Below, piece after piece: positions 45,292-58,016 of a stretch of 64,000 nt of DNA. Position 1 is the stretch's first letter. Each line of letters begins with the position of its first letter. A model generated the notes under the pieces. The model was given only the letters and a program-made list of their open reading frames with translations. It searched no databases and was not told where the DNA came from. The position numbers and the translations under genes are program-made. This stretch comes from Cryptomeria japonica (Eukaryota; Streptophyta; Pinopsida; Cupressales; Cupressaceae), in NCBI RefSeq assembly GCF_030272615.1, contig NC_081411.1, positions 155,086,971 through 155,150,970 on the forward strand, written 5' to 3'.

Positions 45292-46640
45292 TGTGCTATG
45301 CTCAAATTCGTCATTGCTAAATAGGAAATAAGGACAATCACAAATTCCTTAACTACCTAAGCAATTCAAACATAAAACAAATGAAATAATGCATTTAAGA
45401 AATATGAATGTAAAATATGTTAATTAAAAACTCCCTATTCCATGATCACATATAGCTTTCATTGTTCTTCTCCTCTCTCTGGTATGATGGCTCTCAGATA
45501 TTGCAATGGCAACCTGCAAATGACACAAAGATTCAAAGTTTGTGATTCAGAGTAATTGTCCAAGATTGAGGAGGAGGATTGAAAATGGAGATTGAATGCT
45601 CAATTTATAGATTTTTGGATGAGATTGATTGAAAGGTGGAAGATATTGATCAAGAGGTGGAACTTAGGTGAGCTCACATGCTGATTGATAGTTGAACTGC
45701 TGATTTAGAGGTGAAACAGAATAGATTGAATAGATTAATTGAGTTAACTGATTGAGAAAAAGCTAACTGAGGGAAGAAAAAGGATGATTGGAGGAAATAA
45801 AGAAGATGACAAAGAAAGCTTTATTTAGAAAAAACTAACTAAAAGATGGAAATAGAGATTGGAGAGATAATGATTTAATTAATTAATTGATTGAATTAAT
45901 TAATTTAGCATGTTCTTGCACTTTAACTTAGATTTTCAATTTAATCTTTGCATGAAATCTAATTCAAATAATTGAATTTATTTTAAATTCAATTTAGTAT
46001 TTGAATATATTTAGAACTTGACTTTGATTTTCAATTTGGTTTTTTGAAATCATGCACATGTATTTGAAATTGGAAGAAATTAGAAGAATTTGAAGAATTA
46101 ATGAAATTCGAAGAATTAATTAGTTAATTAAATAATTTAAAGAAACTATTTAATTATTTATAAATGGATTTTAATTAAATAATAACGATTATTTAAATTA
46201 AAGGATAAAATTACAATTAATTAAATAATAAATATTAATTAATATTTAAAAGAGTTAATGATTAGATGATTAGAGATAGAAATTAAAAATAGAACTTATT
46301 TAAATAATAAAGATTATTTAAATTGGGGAATTAATCAGAATTAATTAAATAACAAATATTTAATTAATATTTTAAAAATGTTTTAAATGATTAAATGATG
46401 AAAGAAATAGAAAATTAATCTATTTAAATAATAAAGATTATTTTAATTGTGGAATTGATCAGAATTAATTAAATAATAAATATTTAATTAACATTAGAAA
46501 ATAGCTAAATGATTAAATGATGAGGAAATATGAAACTAGAAGAATATGATTAATTAACTTAATTAAATAATTAAAGAATTATTTAATCAATTAGACGAAT
46601 AATTGGTACATGATCAATGAGAAATTTTTAGGTGTCAACA
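45292..46640 (-). repeat. Tat-like LTR (3' LTR or solo) on the minus strand
   Basis: The right edge is firm: on the minus strand TGTTGACACCTAAAAATTTC follows a CTCAAAGAGGGGCAAA polypurine tract, the same tract as in Gypsy-2. The interior is rich in TTAATTAAAT phrases, as in the Gypsy-2 LTR. The left edge (TG at 45292) is a guess. No matching 5' LTR or tRNA-Trp site was seen to the right, so the element is truncated. Confidence 0.55.
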
Positions 46641-47398
46641 TTTGCCCCTCTTTGAGACAATGTCGAAACGAGGTTGTTTCAAAGAAAACAAAAAATTCTG
46701 CCTCAGTATGCCTTGGTGATACTTAGGGTGTAATGCCCCCTCGAGAGATTGTTTGTGGATTAAAGACATGAATGATCTCTCGCAAAAAGAAGAATGTGAG
46801 ATGAAAGATAGAAGAATGGTTAGTTGATTAAAGGTAGAGATAGGTGATGTGAAGATGATATTGAGATAGAATATGAGAGAATGAATTTTTAGAATGAAAT
46901 AGAATAATGTCAGATGATAGAAAATGATTTAGAAAGAGATGATGAGAAAAGAATCAGAAAACTAGCAATAAGCGAATGAGATGAGAATGAGAATCATTGA
47001 ATCACGAACCTGTGTCATTATTTATTGTGCAATATATATTCATCACTGAGCCTTATTATTGAACAATGAACCTTAGCACATCAGGGTATAAGGAACCAAG
47101 ATGTAAAGATATCTCATTGAAAAAATGAACATGTAGCATACAAGGAGTGAAACCCTCCATTCTAGTTGTAGTGCCAAGGGTTGAGGTATGTGGGATAGTC
47201 GCAAGCATAACTATCTTTGACTTTTGCATAGGATATTTGCCGAATGAATGTACCAACACAAACAACCACTGGAACTATAGCACCAGAACTTCGTTGATCC
47301 ACACCACAAACAACAAACAAAGAAAAAGATCATGACCATCCTGGCTCCTCTAGTTACTTGTGGACATCCTTGAGTAGCATAGGAACATAATCTGTCGC
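46641..47398 (-). other. Tat-like 3' untranslated region
   Basis: On the minus strand CTCGAGGGGGCAT, TTTCTTTGAAAC and GTCTCAAAGAGGGG occur in the same order as in Gypsy-2 at 32409-32520. This identifies it as the region before a Tat-type polypurine tract. No PMD or pol coding is recognisable. Confidence 0.5.
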
Positions 47399-48175
47399 CA
47401 AATGATAAAAGATAAAGACTAACCTGGACAAAATTCAACAGCTATACTGACCTTGTGCCTTCATTCTCAGTTGCTTGATGTGATAGTTGATAATGTCTGA
47501 TCTCATAAAGTTGCGGACCCCGTTTAAGACTGACCTGTTTGATTTCGAGTGTATCATCTTCTGTTTAAGACAAGATAATGATAACTTTGATATGGATATG
47601 ATACGATTGATAAGACAGTTTGATCAGTTGATTGGAGATGATTGACTAGATAGTTGTATCCTTTGTTAACTTCATGTGAAGTGTTTACTGGATATCTACT
47701 AGGGTATTCATTTCTCACAAGACATTTTAATGCAAGTTTTTTTATTGATTTTCGATTTTTAGTTCTTTTCCAAGAGCTTTTTCGATGTTTTGGATTATGT
47801 GGAGCGATATTTGAATGTTTTTGGTCTTTTCAAAGGATGTTTTGTAGTGTTTTGGATTTTTGAAGGATTTTCCAATGTTTTTGGATTTTATGAAGAATTT
47901 TCCAATGTTTTTGATTTGATGAAACATGACTTGTCATCAATTGATAAAGATAAAACTAACCTAGAAAAAATCCAGTAGTCGTACTAATCTATGTCATTCT
48001 TTTGATTTGTCTAATCATTGATAGGAACGTCTGATTTGAGAGAGTGAGTACCCCGTGTAAGACCGATATGTCTGATTTTGAGTGTACCCTTCCTTGTATA
48101 AGACATGTTGATGTTTGATAGAGTTTGATAGATAAATTGATTAACAAGATGTGTGATCAGTATGATTGTAGACTT
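47399..48175. repeat. Diverged duplication of about 240 bp (two copies)
   Basis: 47399-47640 and 47938-48175 share GATAAAGA(T/C)(A)AA, ACTAACCT, ACCCCGT(TT/GT)AAGAC, GTCTGATTT and GAGTGTA landmarks at an offset of about 540 bases. The spacer at 47740-47930 has its own 30-36 base units (GATTTTCCAATGTTTTTGGA). Confidence 0.55.
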
Positions 48176-49599
48176 TGAGAGTTGTCTATTGTTGATTTGA
48201 TTTGATGGATGGTCTATACTTTCTTTCCTTTGGTTTTTTTATTTTTAAGGGTTTTTTCGAGACATTTTAAGGATTTTTTCAGGACTCTATATGATTTTGT
48301 TTGGATTTTTTTAGGACTTTATATGATTTTTTTGGATTTTTTCATGACTTTTTATGATTTTTTCAGTTATGCCCCCAGTTTGCAGACTTGTATGACATGA
48401 TGATCTGCATACTACATGTAGAGATAATGAATTTTTGACATGACCTATGTTAATGCAATACGCATGATGAAGATGCATTTCCTATTCGAACAAGGTTAAC
48501 TGTGTTTTTTTAACCTTTTGTAATACACCAATTGAAATTGGAGGTACAAAACATTTCATAGATGAGAGGTCAATCGATCCCTAAGGTCCTTTGGATCATC
48601 CAAATTAACACACTTAGTGACTAGGATTTACAAATGTAGACGCGAAAAACTTCCCCATTGGTTCTTGAAACTTTGATCTTCTTTTTCCCATGTGCGTTTA
48701 AATAAGTTAATTCCTGCTCTTGTGCTCACTAAAGATCCTTAGCATCCTATATGACTAGCTACATGGATTATCCTAACTTCAAAAGCATCCCAAATAGAGC
48801 CTCGCTGCCAGCAAGCTTTTAGAGCTTCAACAAGGTTATAGATTGTAATTCCTCAAATATTGCTCCATTTCTAGCAGGTGTGCATAGCCCTGATGGATTT
48901 ACTTGTATGTTCCCATAGTCAAGACTCAAGTATTTTTGTCACACTTGCATGCATGATATTTCAGTTATATATCGTTTCTCTTTTGCATTGAGATGAATTT
49001 GGCATAGCTCTTTTTTTTTTTTTTTTTTCTTGCCTTGACTTGTAAGTAATGAAACCTACTTGGGTGTGACAATTACAACGGTGTTGAAATTGAATTTTGT
49101 ATTTTTCACTAGTCATATGATCAACTAGGTGTCTAGAATGAATTAGAGATCTTCTTAATATGTTTGAGATATAGCAATTGAGAGTTTTTAGGTTAACAAG
49201 TCTCCAATAGTGAAATCACTACCCAACCATAAGTAAAGTGTCGTCATAGGGTAATATTAAAAATGAATGACCTTAGGACCTCCAAGACTTCATGTCTGAA
49301 TATCTAAGAAAGCAAATGACCCTTGTTTCTCTTGAATGCAAACGAATGATAAACTTGAACAGTTGCCTTATTTTATTGATGCTGCTATATGAAAATGCAG
49401 AAACTTTGTGAATGCGACTTCTGAATATGATGTTCTTTGGAAAGAAACTATATGAAATACAATGCTTTGAATAATATGATATGCAATGTGGAAAGTCAAA
49501 ACCTAAACTAACCCAACCCTTAGATATAATATTGTTTATTAAGGTGCATGTTGTTTATAGGATCAAGGAGTTTTGTGTAGGTAGTTCATTTTTCTTTGT
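48176..49599. other. Non-coding, T-rich repeats and no gene
   Basis: 48240-48365 has repeated GGATTTTTTCAGGACTTTAT-like units of about 30 bases. A poly-T run lies at 49011-49029. The rest is AT-rich with frequent stops in all frames, and I see no gene or known element end. Confidence 0.5.
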
Positions 49600-50330
49600 T
49601 TGAAGAGTTGGATAAAGATGTATTTTCCAATAGGATATAAGGACTCAACTAAGTGTACATGTTCAGTATCTGCAATGTTAATTTTATTAGTTTTCAAATT
49701 TTGTGGATCATCGGAGGGAAATCCAGTTCTGGAACCCCTGAATTCAGCTATAGCCTTATCATTTTCAATGAAATCGAACTGTGGTAGGTTCTCTTACCCC
49801 CAGTTTATCAAGTGTGGGTATATGAGGCAAATTGATTTTGGTTTCAAAGTTATGAAATGAGTGGGTGTTATACTTGTTTCTATTGATGCACTTGAAGAGG
49901 ATGATGAAGCCAACCAGGTGTTGATCTCATTAGCTGGTGTTATGCTTGTGCATGAAGAAGTTGATGAAACAATTTGGGTGTTGAGTTCATTAGCTAGTGT
50001 CATGCTTGTTTCTATAACCACTTTGGCATGTGATGATAGCTCACATATAATTGTTGACAAGTTCCTCTCACTAGTACATTCGGGGCTAATTTTTGACGGT
50101 CGATCGTCGGAATTACAACTACTTTTTGTTGGACTGCCAACAAAAGAAGCCATTGAAAACTCATTGTCGGACTTTCTGATGATGCCTTTGAATGTCGACA
50201 TTACGACCACACCATGGACTCTATCGATGGTGGGCATGATAGCTCTTCCAATCAAAAAAGTCATCAGACATACAACATCCTCATCGGATGTTTGTTTATA
50301 TTGCGTCAAAATTTCGACGGAAGTTTGAAA
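49600..50330. other. Uncertain ORF pair over a short tandem repeat
   Basis: A 171-codon ORF on the minus strand (49794-50309) and a 155-codon ORF on the plus strand (49861-50328) overlap almost fully. The minus ORF has a Ser-rich stretch and two LANELNT / PANEINT units; the plus strand shows the matching repeat TCATTAGCTGGTGTTATGCT / TCATTAGCTAGTGTCATGCT. I recognise neither protein, and the shared openness is probably due to the repeat. Confidence 0.35.
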
Positions 50331-50560
50331 CTTTGCACTGATGAGAATTTTGTCAATCCAATGGTTTTGTCATCGCTCTAATAATATGCATTGATGACCA
50401 TTCGATAAGGAAGTGTTGTCAGACATACAGTATCCTCATCTATGTTTCTTTAGTTGGCATCAGAATTTTGACGAACGCCTAAAATTTTGCATCGACGAGA
50501 ATGTTGTTGGTCCAACGATTCCATCATTGGTGGAAACTTTAGTCATCATCGTAATTCTGA
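50263..50560. repeat. Tandem duplication of about 155 bp
   Basis: CAGACATACAACATCCTCAT (about 50267) recurs as CAGACATACAGTATCCTCAT (about 50421). TTTGCA(C/T)(T/C)GA(T/C)GAGAAT and TT(G)TC(A/G)(A/G)TCCAA blocks follow in both. CGACGAGAA and GTCGGAATT phrases nearby are inverted with respect to each other. Confidence 0.6.
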
Positions 50561-51978
50561 TAGAAATTTATTTTTAAAAAAATATTATTATTATCTAGAT
50601 GTAAAACACACCTCATTTATATGTATATTGAATGATATTCTATCCCCATCAGCTACCAATAGGGGTAATAGGTTTCAAGCTAATATGAGGTGCATTGGTT
50701 TCAAGCTAATATGATCAGGTGCACCATGGTTGAGATGGTCCAACTCCTAAGAGGACTATATGAACCACTGAGTACTAGTAAACCTATTAAAAATGATGTT
50801 GATAGGGAATTAGCTAACCCAAATACAAGAGCCTTTAAAGCCAATCAGAGAGATGAAATGACTTTATCTACCTTATCTAAGTTAGTTGTTCTTGGAGTTA
50901 CCAAAACTTATCTATTATATATACATGAATTGAATTTATCTACTATATATACACATATTTCTTATAAGTATATCCCAAATTGATAATCTCATATAAAGTG
51001 TCATCCTATGTCAATACATGACATAGACCTATTGAATGACATGTATATATCTCATACTAAGTAGTCACTTGTTATTATATATTCAACATATATTCAAAGA
51101 TGATAATCATGCATTCTGGACTACATGAATATCCTCTTTAATAAAATAAATCACATGTACAAGGTTATTGGGATGATCGAGTCCAATAGCAAAGTACAAT
51201 AGGTAAAGATAGTACTAAAAATAATGTTACTAGCATCTTAAAAGAAAAAATAAATGCATTATGACCACCCACAAAACACTTGATATAAAATAGTTCCAAC
51301 CTTTCTTTTGTTTAAGTAACTAGGGTATTTAAATTTAAGTTTTGGTATAAAAAAATAAAATTTTAAAGGTCTTTTCTCCCCCTGTATAGTTCAACATGCC
51401 CACATGTTTACTCCTAAAATTTTTCAACTCATTTAGATATCTTATTTTCTAGTTATGAAATTGATCTTGGGACCTATGGGTTATGGGCCCATAATATACT
51501 TAAGCGAAGCTAGAAAAAACCATATCAATTATGTTCAATTACATCAATCTCCACTTGGAGTGTTTAATATACATATCATCAATTATTACAATTCTTATTT
51601 CAATATAAATTTTAATTACAACTTGCAAGAATAGATGAAAAAGAAAGAACATGTGTTGAGGGAGGTGGAAGTGTTGTCTGAGGTGATCACAAATTGAGTC
51701 CATTGGTCCCCAATGGTGGTTTGCAATGCCACCTGACCATGTAGAACCCTTAGGTCCACCCCATCATGCTTGTGGAGATAGTTCCAAATAGTCAATCAAA
51801 GTATACAAGGGGGATGATAGGCTCACACATGCCATACACAATGCATACATGACATAAGTAATGGAACAATACAATGCTACATCAATAGAGAAGGATGATA
51901 CCAAGTCATGAATCTACATAGGGTCACTACTTTAAAACTACACAAGACATTAGATTCTAGAGTGTAGTGGAGGAAGTG
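50561..51978. other. Non-coding, no gene recognised
   Basis: AT-rich. A doubled TGGTTTCAAGCTAATATGA-like phrase near 50669-50711 is the only repeat I saw. The 97-codon ORF at 50690 has no recognisable motif. Confidence 0.45.
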
Positions 51979-52555
51979 TCATTGTATGTGCTCATGGGAA
52001 TGCACCATATGGAACCAAGAATTCTCTCATATGGACGAGAAGGACGATCGTGCAATCCTTGTGCTACATGAGCATGCATGTCTCTTCCAACAAGTCCCAA
52101 TGCTTATTGTGCAGACATGCCTTTCATCGTATGTGGTCATGGGGATGCACCATATGGAACCAAGCATTCTCTCATACAGACGAGAACAATGATCACACAA
52201 TCCTTGTGCTACATGAGTGGGCATGTCTCTTCACACAAGTCCCAATGCTCCATGTGCAGGCTTTCCTTTCATTATATGTGCTCATGGGGATGCACCATAT
52301 GGAACCAAGCATTCTCTCATATGGACAAGAACGATGATCACACAATCCCTATGCTACATGAGTGGGTATGTCTCTTTGCACAAGTCCCAATGCTCCATGT
52401 GTGGGCATGCCTTTCATCGTATGTTCTCTTGGGGACAGACCATATGGAACCAAGCATTCTCTCATGTGAACAATAACAATGATCACATAGTCCTTGTGTG
52501 AGTGGGCATGCCTCTTTGTACAAGTCCTAATGATCCATGTGCGAGCATGCCTTCT
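51979..52555. repeat. 145 bp satellite, four tandem copies
   Basis: The TCAT(T/C)(G/A)TATGT landmark falls at 51979, 52124, 52269 and 52414, exactly 145 bases apart each time, with the fourth copy nearly complete. Each unit carries GCACCATATGGAACCAAGCA, TTCTCTCATATGGAC and TGTGCTACATGAGTGGGCAT. Because 145 is not a multiple of three, overlapping ORFs appear in several frames on both strands; they are artefacts. Confidence 0.93.
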
Positions 52556-55476
52556 CAAAACACCCTTGGTGTTGTGATAGCGCTCAAAGCGTGCTCAAGG
52601 AACCAATTATCTTGTTATTTTTTTAACCTAAGTCTATTGTTATGTTATCACTTGATTACAAAACTCCCCAAAAATGAATGCCAAGCATACCACTTTCAAA
52701 TGAGGGACACGAGTGGGAGCCACTCCCTAGACTCACTCTAGGACTAAGCTCATGCCATATCTAAATACAAGACATCTCAAATACATCAAATTGTCTCAAT
52801 TGCAAAGTGCCATTTTCATACATAAGCAAGACATACTCAATTGGGCACAACACCAAGAGAATAGATCCCAATTGATCCCTTATCAAAATTCACATATATG
52901 CTATCATGACTCCATAATAGAATATCATCTCAAAATCATCAAATACCACTTTTCAATAATTTCCAAGTTTGGACCAAAAACTAGTCATGAGGCCAATTAT
53001 TGATGAATGAATGAATGAAGGATTTTAATGATGTCCACAAGACTAAATAGTCTATGGGACCAAGACAAACACCCTTAACTGATGGACCTCAAAAAACTTG
53101 AAATTTCAAAGTGCATAAAATGAAAATGCAAGAATAGCCTTTTTATTCTAATCAACTCAATAATACAATACTCCCTTGATTTGTCATTTCAACATCGCAA
53201 ATAGAATTGAACAACATAACCTCATATATACTCATAATTTCCAAATTTGGTTCATACAAGTCATATAATCATCCAAATGGAGAGATATAAATTGGAAGAA
53301 TACTTTAATTCACTCAAAAATTCATTTGCAACAAACTAGAATCAATTCAATTGAAAAACAAAGGAGGAATTTGAGTTCCTACTGCAAACTTGACCAAATC
53401 TTCAAATTGATAATGTAATTGAACATAATTGAGATAAGACATTAGTTTCTTAAGTGAAGTTACCCATAAACTATGTACAATTGTTTGAATTCTTTTAGCA
53501 TAAACCACAATGAATCTACACCTATAGTCCAAAGTAATCTAGCGAGGCATGCTATCTAAAATCCAAAATCATGAGTATTGGATCCAAGAGTATAGCACAA
53601 AAATTTGGTTATAGAAATATTTTATACACAATATATCAAAGCAATTTGCAACCATATCAAGGCAATTTGCAACCATAGCAATCTGTTATACATAATATAT
53701 CAAAGCAATTTGAAAAATATGTTTTATGTTTATATGTATTTATTCAAATAACTGATTTTTTGTCATTGAAATATAAGGATATATACCACTTTATTACTAT
53801 TGAAAATTACTCACTAAGAATTAAAACAAAATAAATCTAGGATATGGAACAAAAATTTTGTAAGGTTTGACAATGAATGTATCCCTCAAATCAATCACAA
53901 AATTAACAATATAGATCAATATCTTACTTGAAATCACATAGAGAAAGCTTATTGATTGACTATGAACATGTTACCTTAGGATGAGCTTAGATACGAATTT
54001 GGAGTTATCAAAGCAATGTTAACAACATGTATCGGACCTCTAGGATAGCAACATAGAGAAAGCGGAATATAAGATAAGTGAGAGTGAAGTGCCTTGGATG
54101 GAATGTTGGAAGAGATGTGTGGGACCCCTGTACACCCCATAGAAGCATTTAGAAGCCATAAAAAAGTGTCATATACCAAATATTAATGACTGTCCTAAGG
54201 GTACCAATTGTGATAATCACAAGTTTACCAGTGATACTGCCCACTCAAACAAGTTGTGTTTGGAAACCCCACTATGTGTGTATATGTAATGGTAATGAAA
54301 TGTCCTAAGAGTATCCCTTACACCAATATGCACAAACCTTGGTGTCACAATGGTGGTTGACTATTACAATTAGGACAATGATCTCAAACATAAATTACGG
54401 TATTTATAACTCTAATGTCCCAATCTACTTGTATATATTTTCACAAAACAATTAACAACCCAACCATAGCAATTAATAAGATTTCCCCAAAAAATGTATG
54501 CAAAACATATCATCATTGATAGGATAACTAACTTGCATTTAGTAAGAGACGTCAATGAGTGGAGTCTCATGCAAAAAAGAGTACTTGAAATAAAGATATT
54601 GAAATCAATGAGACATTATGCATTCAAAAATCCACAAGGAAGATCTAATATTTATGAATGAAATTGCAAATCAATCTGAGTTACATGTTTGATATCTTAC
54701 TTATATCATGGCAGCATAAAATGTATATATGCACTCAACATACCTCTGTACTTGTTTATTTGACAATGTTGCTAGGAATTAATAGGTGAATGATACATTG
54801 ATCTACACATGAATCACTTGTACTTTCTCAATACTTTCATCCCTTGGTCAAGACCGCGTACCCCCTAGCACTTGAAGATTATTTCCACCCTCATGATTAC
54901 TTGAAGTCCATGCTCAAATCACACTAAATGACAATAGTTAGTACAAAATAGTGACCATAGCCAAGGAAGCCCAAATTTACTCATACTCAACATAATAAGA
55001 AATAACTAAATCATCTGGACCATTACTCATAACATAACCTCTTTTTCACATCATGGAAGGCCAAAATTACAAGGATCATGCTTCTTCAAAGGAGCCATTA
55101 TTCAGAGCCACCAAACTATCAACAAGAGTAGAAGCTATTAAGATCATACAATTTTAGGACATATAAAGAGTTGAATCAGAAGCGAGAAAAAAAAAATGAA
55201 AAATTGTTCAAATATAATCTTCAGAATTATGTCATCACGAGTGCAAACAATCCAGTGAGGAGGACAAAACTGAATAGTGTGATGAGGATCAGAGGCATCC
55301 AATCTAGGAGGCATAATATGAGACTCTTTCTGAACCAATGCTAAGGGCTATTATGATTTGAAGCTTCTCTTAAATCCTCACATTTTGTTGTCACATAATA
55401 AGGTAGAAGAGGCAGATTCAAAGTCTTAGAATGAGGTCGATATATATATGGATGGTAATATATGAAAGGATATATG
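52556..55476. other. Non-coding, no gene recognised
   Basis: AT-rich DNA with short ORFs lacking motifs. A 24-25 base duplication (CAAAGCAATTTGCAACCATA / CAAGGCAATTTGCAACCATA) lies at about 53637-53678. I could not find LTR ends, inverted repeats or a transposase. The left part (52556 on) may belong to the same array locus as the satellite. Confidence 0.45.
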
Positions 55477-55484
55477 AAAGATAT

Positions 55485-55846
55485 TGGAGTTGAGAAAATA
55501 CAACACCACAGGAGCCCAAATGATCTCTGCAAGCTGAAAAACCTGTTACAAGGAGAAGCAAGGAAGCAAATACAGAAAAACAAATACACAGAGAATATGC
55601 TCAAAAAGAGAGAGCTCAATATTCATAAAAATATGTATTGTGATTCTTACAATGAAAAGAAAGAGATCAACCTTTAATAGGTCAAGAAACCCTAAAAGGA
55701 AAAACCTAGGTTTGCACATAATAATTAATTAAAATAATTAATTATATGCACCTAAAGTTAGCTTAAGTGTAAAAGAGATAAAGGGAACTTAAATAATTAA
55801 ACAAATAATGTTTAATTAATCAAGTAAATACTTGAATACTCTAACA
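55485..55846 (-). repeat. 3' LTR of the small element
   Basis: TGGAGTTGAGAAAATACAAC to ATACTCTAACA, 362 bp. It is directly followed on the plus strand by CCCCCCCTTAAG, the complement of the polypurine tract. Confidence 0.93.
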
Positions 55847-56894
55847 CCCCCCCTTAAGCTAGACTTAGGGAGAAGTTAAAACCTAGAACAACTACTGAAA
55901 GCAATAAAGATGGGTCTTGACAACAAGGCTTGATCAGGTACCCAAATACAATGAAATCTCTATGAACTAGAGAAATAGAGAAAACCATGTGGGAACAAAA
56001 CTCTACTCCAAAAAGAGATAAAAATAATACCATAGAAGCATGAAGAACCTGCAAACTCTATCGAAGAATAACTGTTGATCTGAAGAACCTCCACTAAAAT
56101 AGAACATGACCAGGTAGAGAAGACTATAATTTGGATGAGTGCCCTCAAATGACACTACTCGAATCAAATGACAAACAAGGCAAACACTGAAATTGAAGAT
56201 ACAGATGGCATGAGAAACCAAAGCCTAAAGAGCTGATCAATCGAACCACATAAGCATTAGAACCAATAGGATAAACCTCCCCATAATGCAGAAGTGGGAG
56301 AGGGACATGAACATTGAAAAGGATAGCCAAGAAGAACTGCATGACGAAGGACCAGGAACATCAAAGGTGTTGAGACAAGTAGATGGTGTCGTGGAAGGAA
56401 CACTCACTTGACACACATCATGAGGTGAATGTTGTGGAAGGAACACTCACTGGACAAAGGTAGATGGCAAACAAGGCAAACATCAACCCCCTCATGGCAC
56501 TTTATAGGTAGTGCATGTACAACAAGGCATAAGATATGCAAGATTCCAAGTAATCAATGCATGATGGCACTTTATCTTAGTGCATTTGCATAAATACAAG
56601 CTATAATGATAAGAATACTAGGAATAGAAACGTGAACCAAAATAGAGACATCCTACTCAGAGAAGAGATACCAAGACCTGAAACAACCACGATATCCACT
56701 AGAGTGCTGAAAAGCAAAAAATTGAATAAAATATGCATGGAGAAGAATCTGGAAATAAAACTCAGATGGTTGGAAAGTACATAGCACACGCTTTCCAAAA
56801 ATATAAAATTTTCAAAAAACAGAGTTCGGATGCTCATTATATGGCTCCCAGAGTGCAAACATTAGACCTCATTTTGACTGGAAAAAAAACATAG

Positions 56895-57640
56895 TCAAAC
56901 AGAAAAATTGGAAAAAATTACCAACACCATGAGGTTGGGCTCGGAACCAGCTTTCCGACGCCTATTCTTTTTCGAAAAAACAACTCCATATGCCCAAAAA
57001 ACCAAACCCCCTCTGAAATAGGCAAAAAAGGGAGTTTGGTAGCTGGGCGGTGCTCTGGTGGCCAGTGGGTGGTGCTCCGGTGGTGACTTGGCGGTGGTCT
57101 GGTGGCCGAGAGGAGCTCCGGTGGTGATTCCAGGTAGAGCGGTGCTCTTGGGGGGAGAAAATCCATTGGGCAACGTGTTTGGGCAGAGCAGAGCTGGCTG
57201 TGGCGGCAGAGCTGGCCGGTGGTGCAGAGGGTTCCGGTGGGTGGCGGGACTAGGGCCAGTGGGCGCAGGGCTGGGTGGAGGCCGGCGATAGGTGTAGAGC
57301 CAACGGTGGGGGCCAGGGAGGAGGCCGCATGGTGGGTGGGGTAGCGGAAGCTTTCAGCAATGGCGGTGCAGAAGACGGCAGGCCGAGAGCGCTGCAGGGA
57401 GGAAGGGCTGTTGGGAGGCGGCGATGTAGGGGATCGGTGGCGGCAGGGTGCCAGAGACTGTAGGGCCGGCAAGGGCTGGAGGTAACTCCCGATGGGGGCT
57501 GAAAAGAAGCTGGCAACAGCAGGGCCAGGCCCACACAGATGATGACGATGTTGTACCAATGCTCGCAAGGCCTGCAACAAGGCAGGGGCCCCACGGTACC
57601 CTACATACTGTGGGGGCCCCCAACAAAACTTTTCCAAAAA
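56895..57640 (-). other. GC-rich internal block of the small element
   Basis: The GC content here is far above the surroundings. Three overlapping minus-strand frames are open (57637-56918, 57594-57250, 57173-56895), all Pro/Ala/Ser/His-rich (for example PPPSHHRSTTHWPPEHRP). Openness in all frames points to composition, not to a real protein. The 92-codon frame ends FSKKNRRRKAGSEPNLMVLV, a phrase I associate with leaders of some plant Copia elements, though from memory only. Confidence 0.45.
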
Positions 57641-58016
57641 ACAAAAAAAAATTTCAAACCCTATTTTTTGATTTTTTTTGATAAAAAATCAAAATCTAGC
57701 CTTCATGCCGTAAAAAGGCAATTTTTTTTTTTTTTTGAATTTTTTTCTCGAAATGTGTGCCAAAGCCATACGGCCTGGATCTAAGAAAAAAAAACTCCCA
57801 GAGGCTCAGGAACCAAAATAGGAAAATTTTTATATGAACATAGGGGTTTTCGTGCCTTCTGAGAATGATGATGAGGTCCGTTTAGGCCCAAAGTGCTTAG
57901 AAAAAAGGTCAAACCCTAGGTATATAAAAAAATTCCTAAAACTCCAGATCTGCTTCCAATGCAAAATTCTCAAAACAAGAACAAGTAGCTACAGATCTGA
58001 AGCTTTGATACCATCT

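Noticed and set aside
51979-52555. CRISPR-like array
   Set aside because: Units are 145 bases and repeat along their full length with no spacers. The context is a plant nuclear genome.
51986-52558. Overlapping Cys/His/Met-rich ORFs that look like zinc-finger repeats
   Set aside because: The 145 bp satellite is open on both strands and shifts frame in each copy, so it is not a protein repeat.
56918-57637. 239-codon Pro/Ala-rich ORF as a real gene
   Set aside because: All three frames of the strand are open because of high GC, there is no conserved domain, and it lies inside a non-autonomous LTR element.
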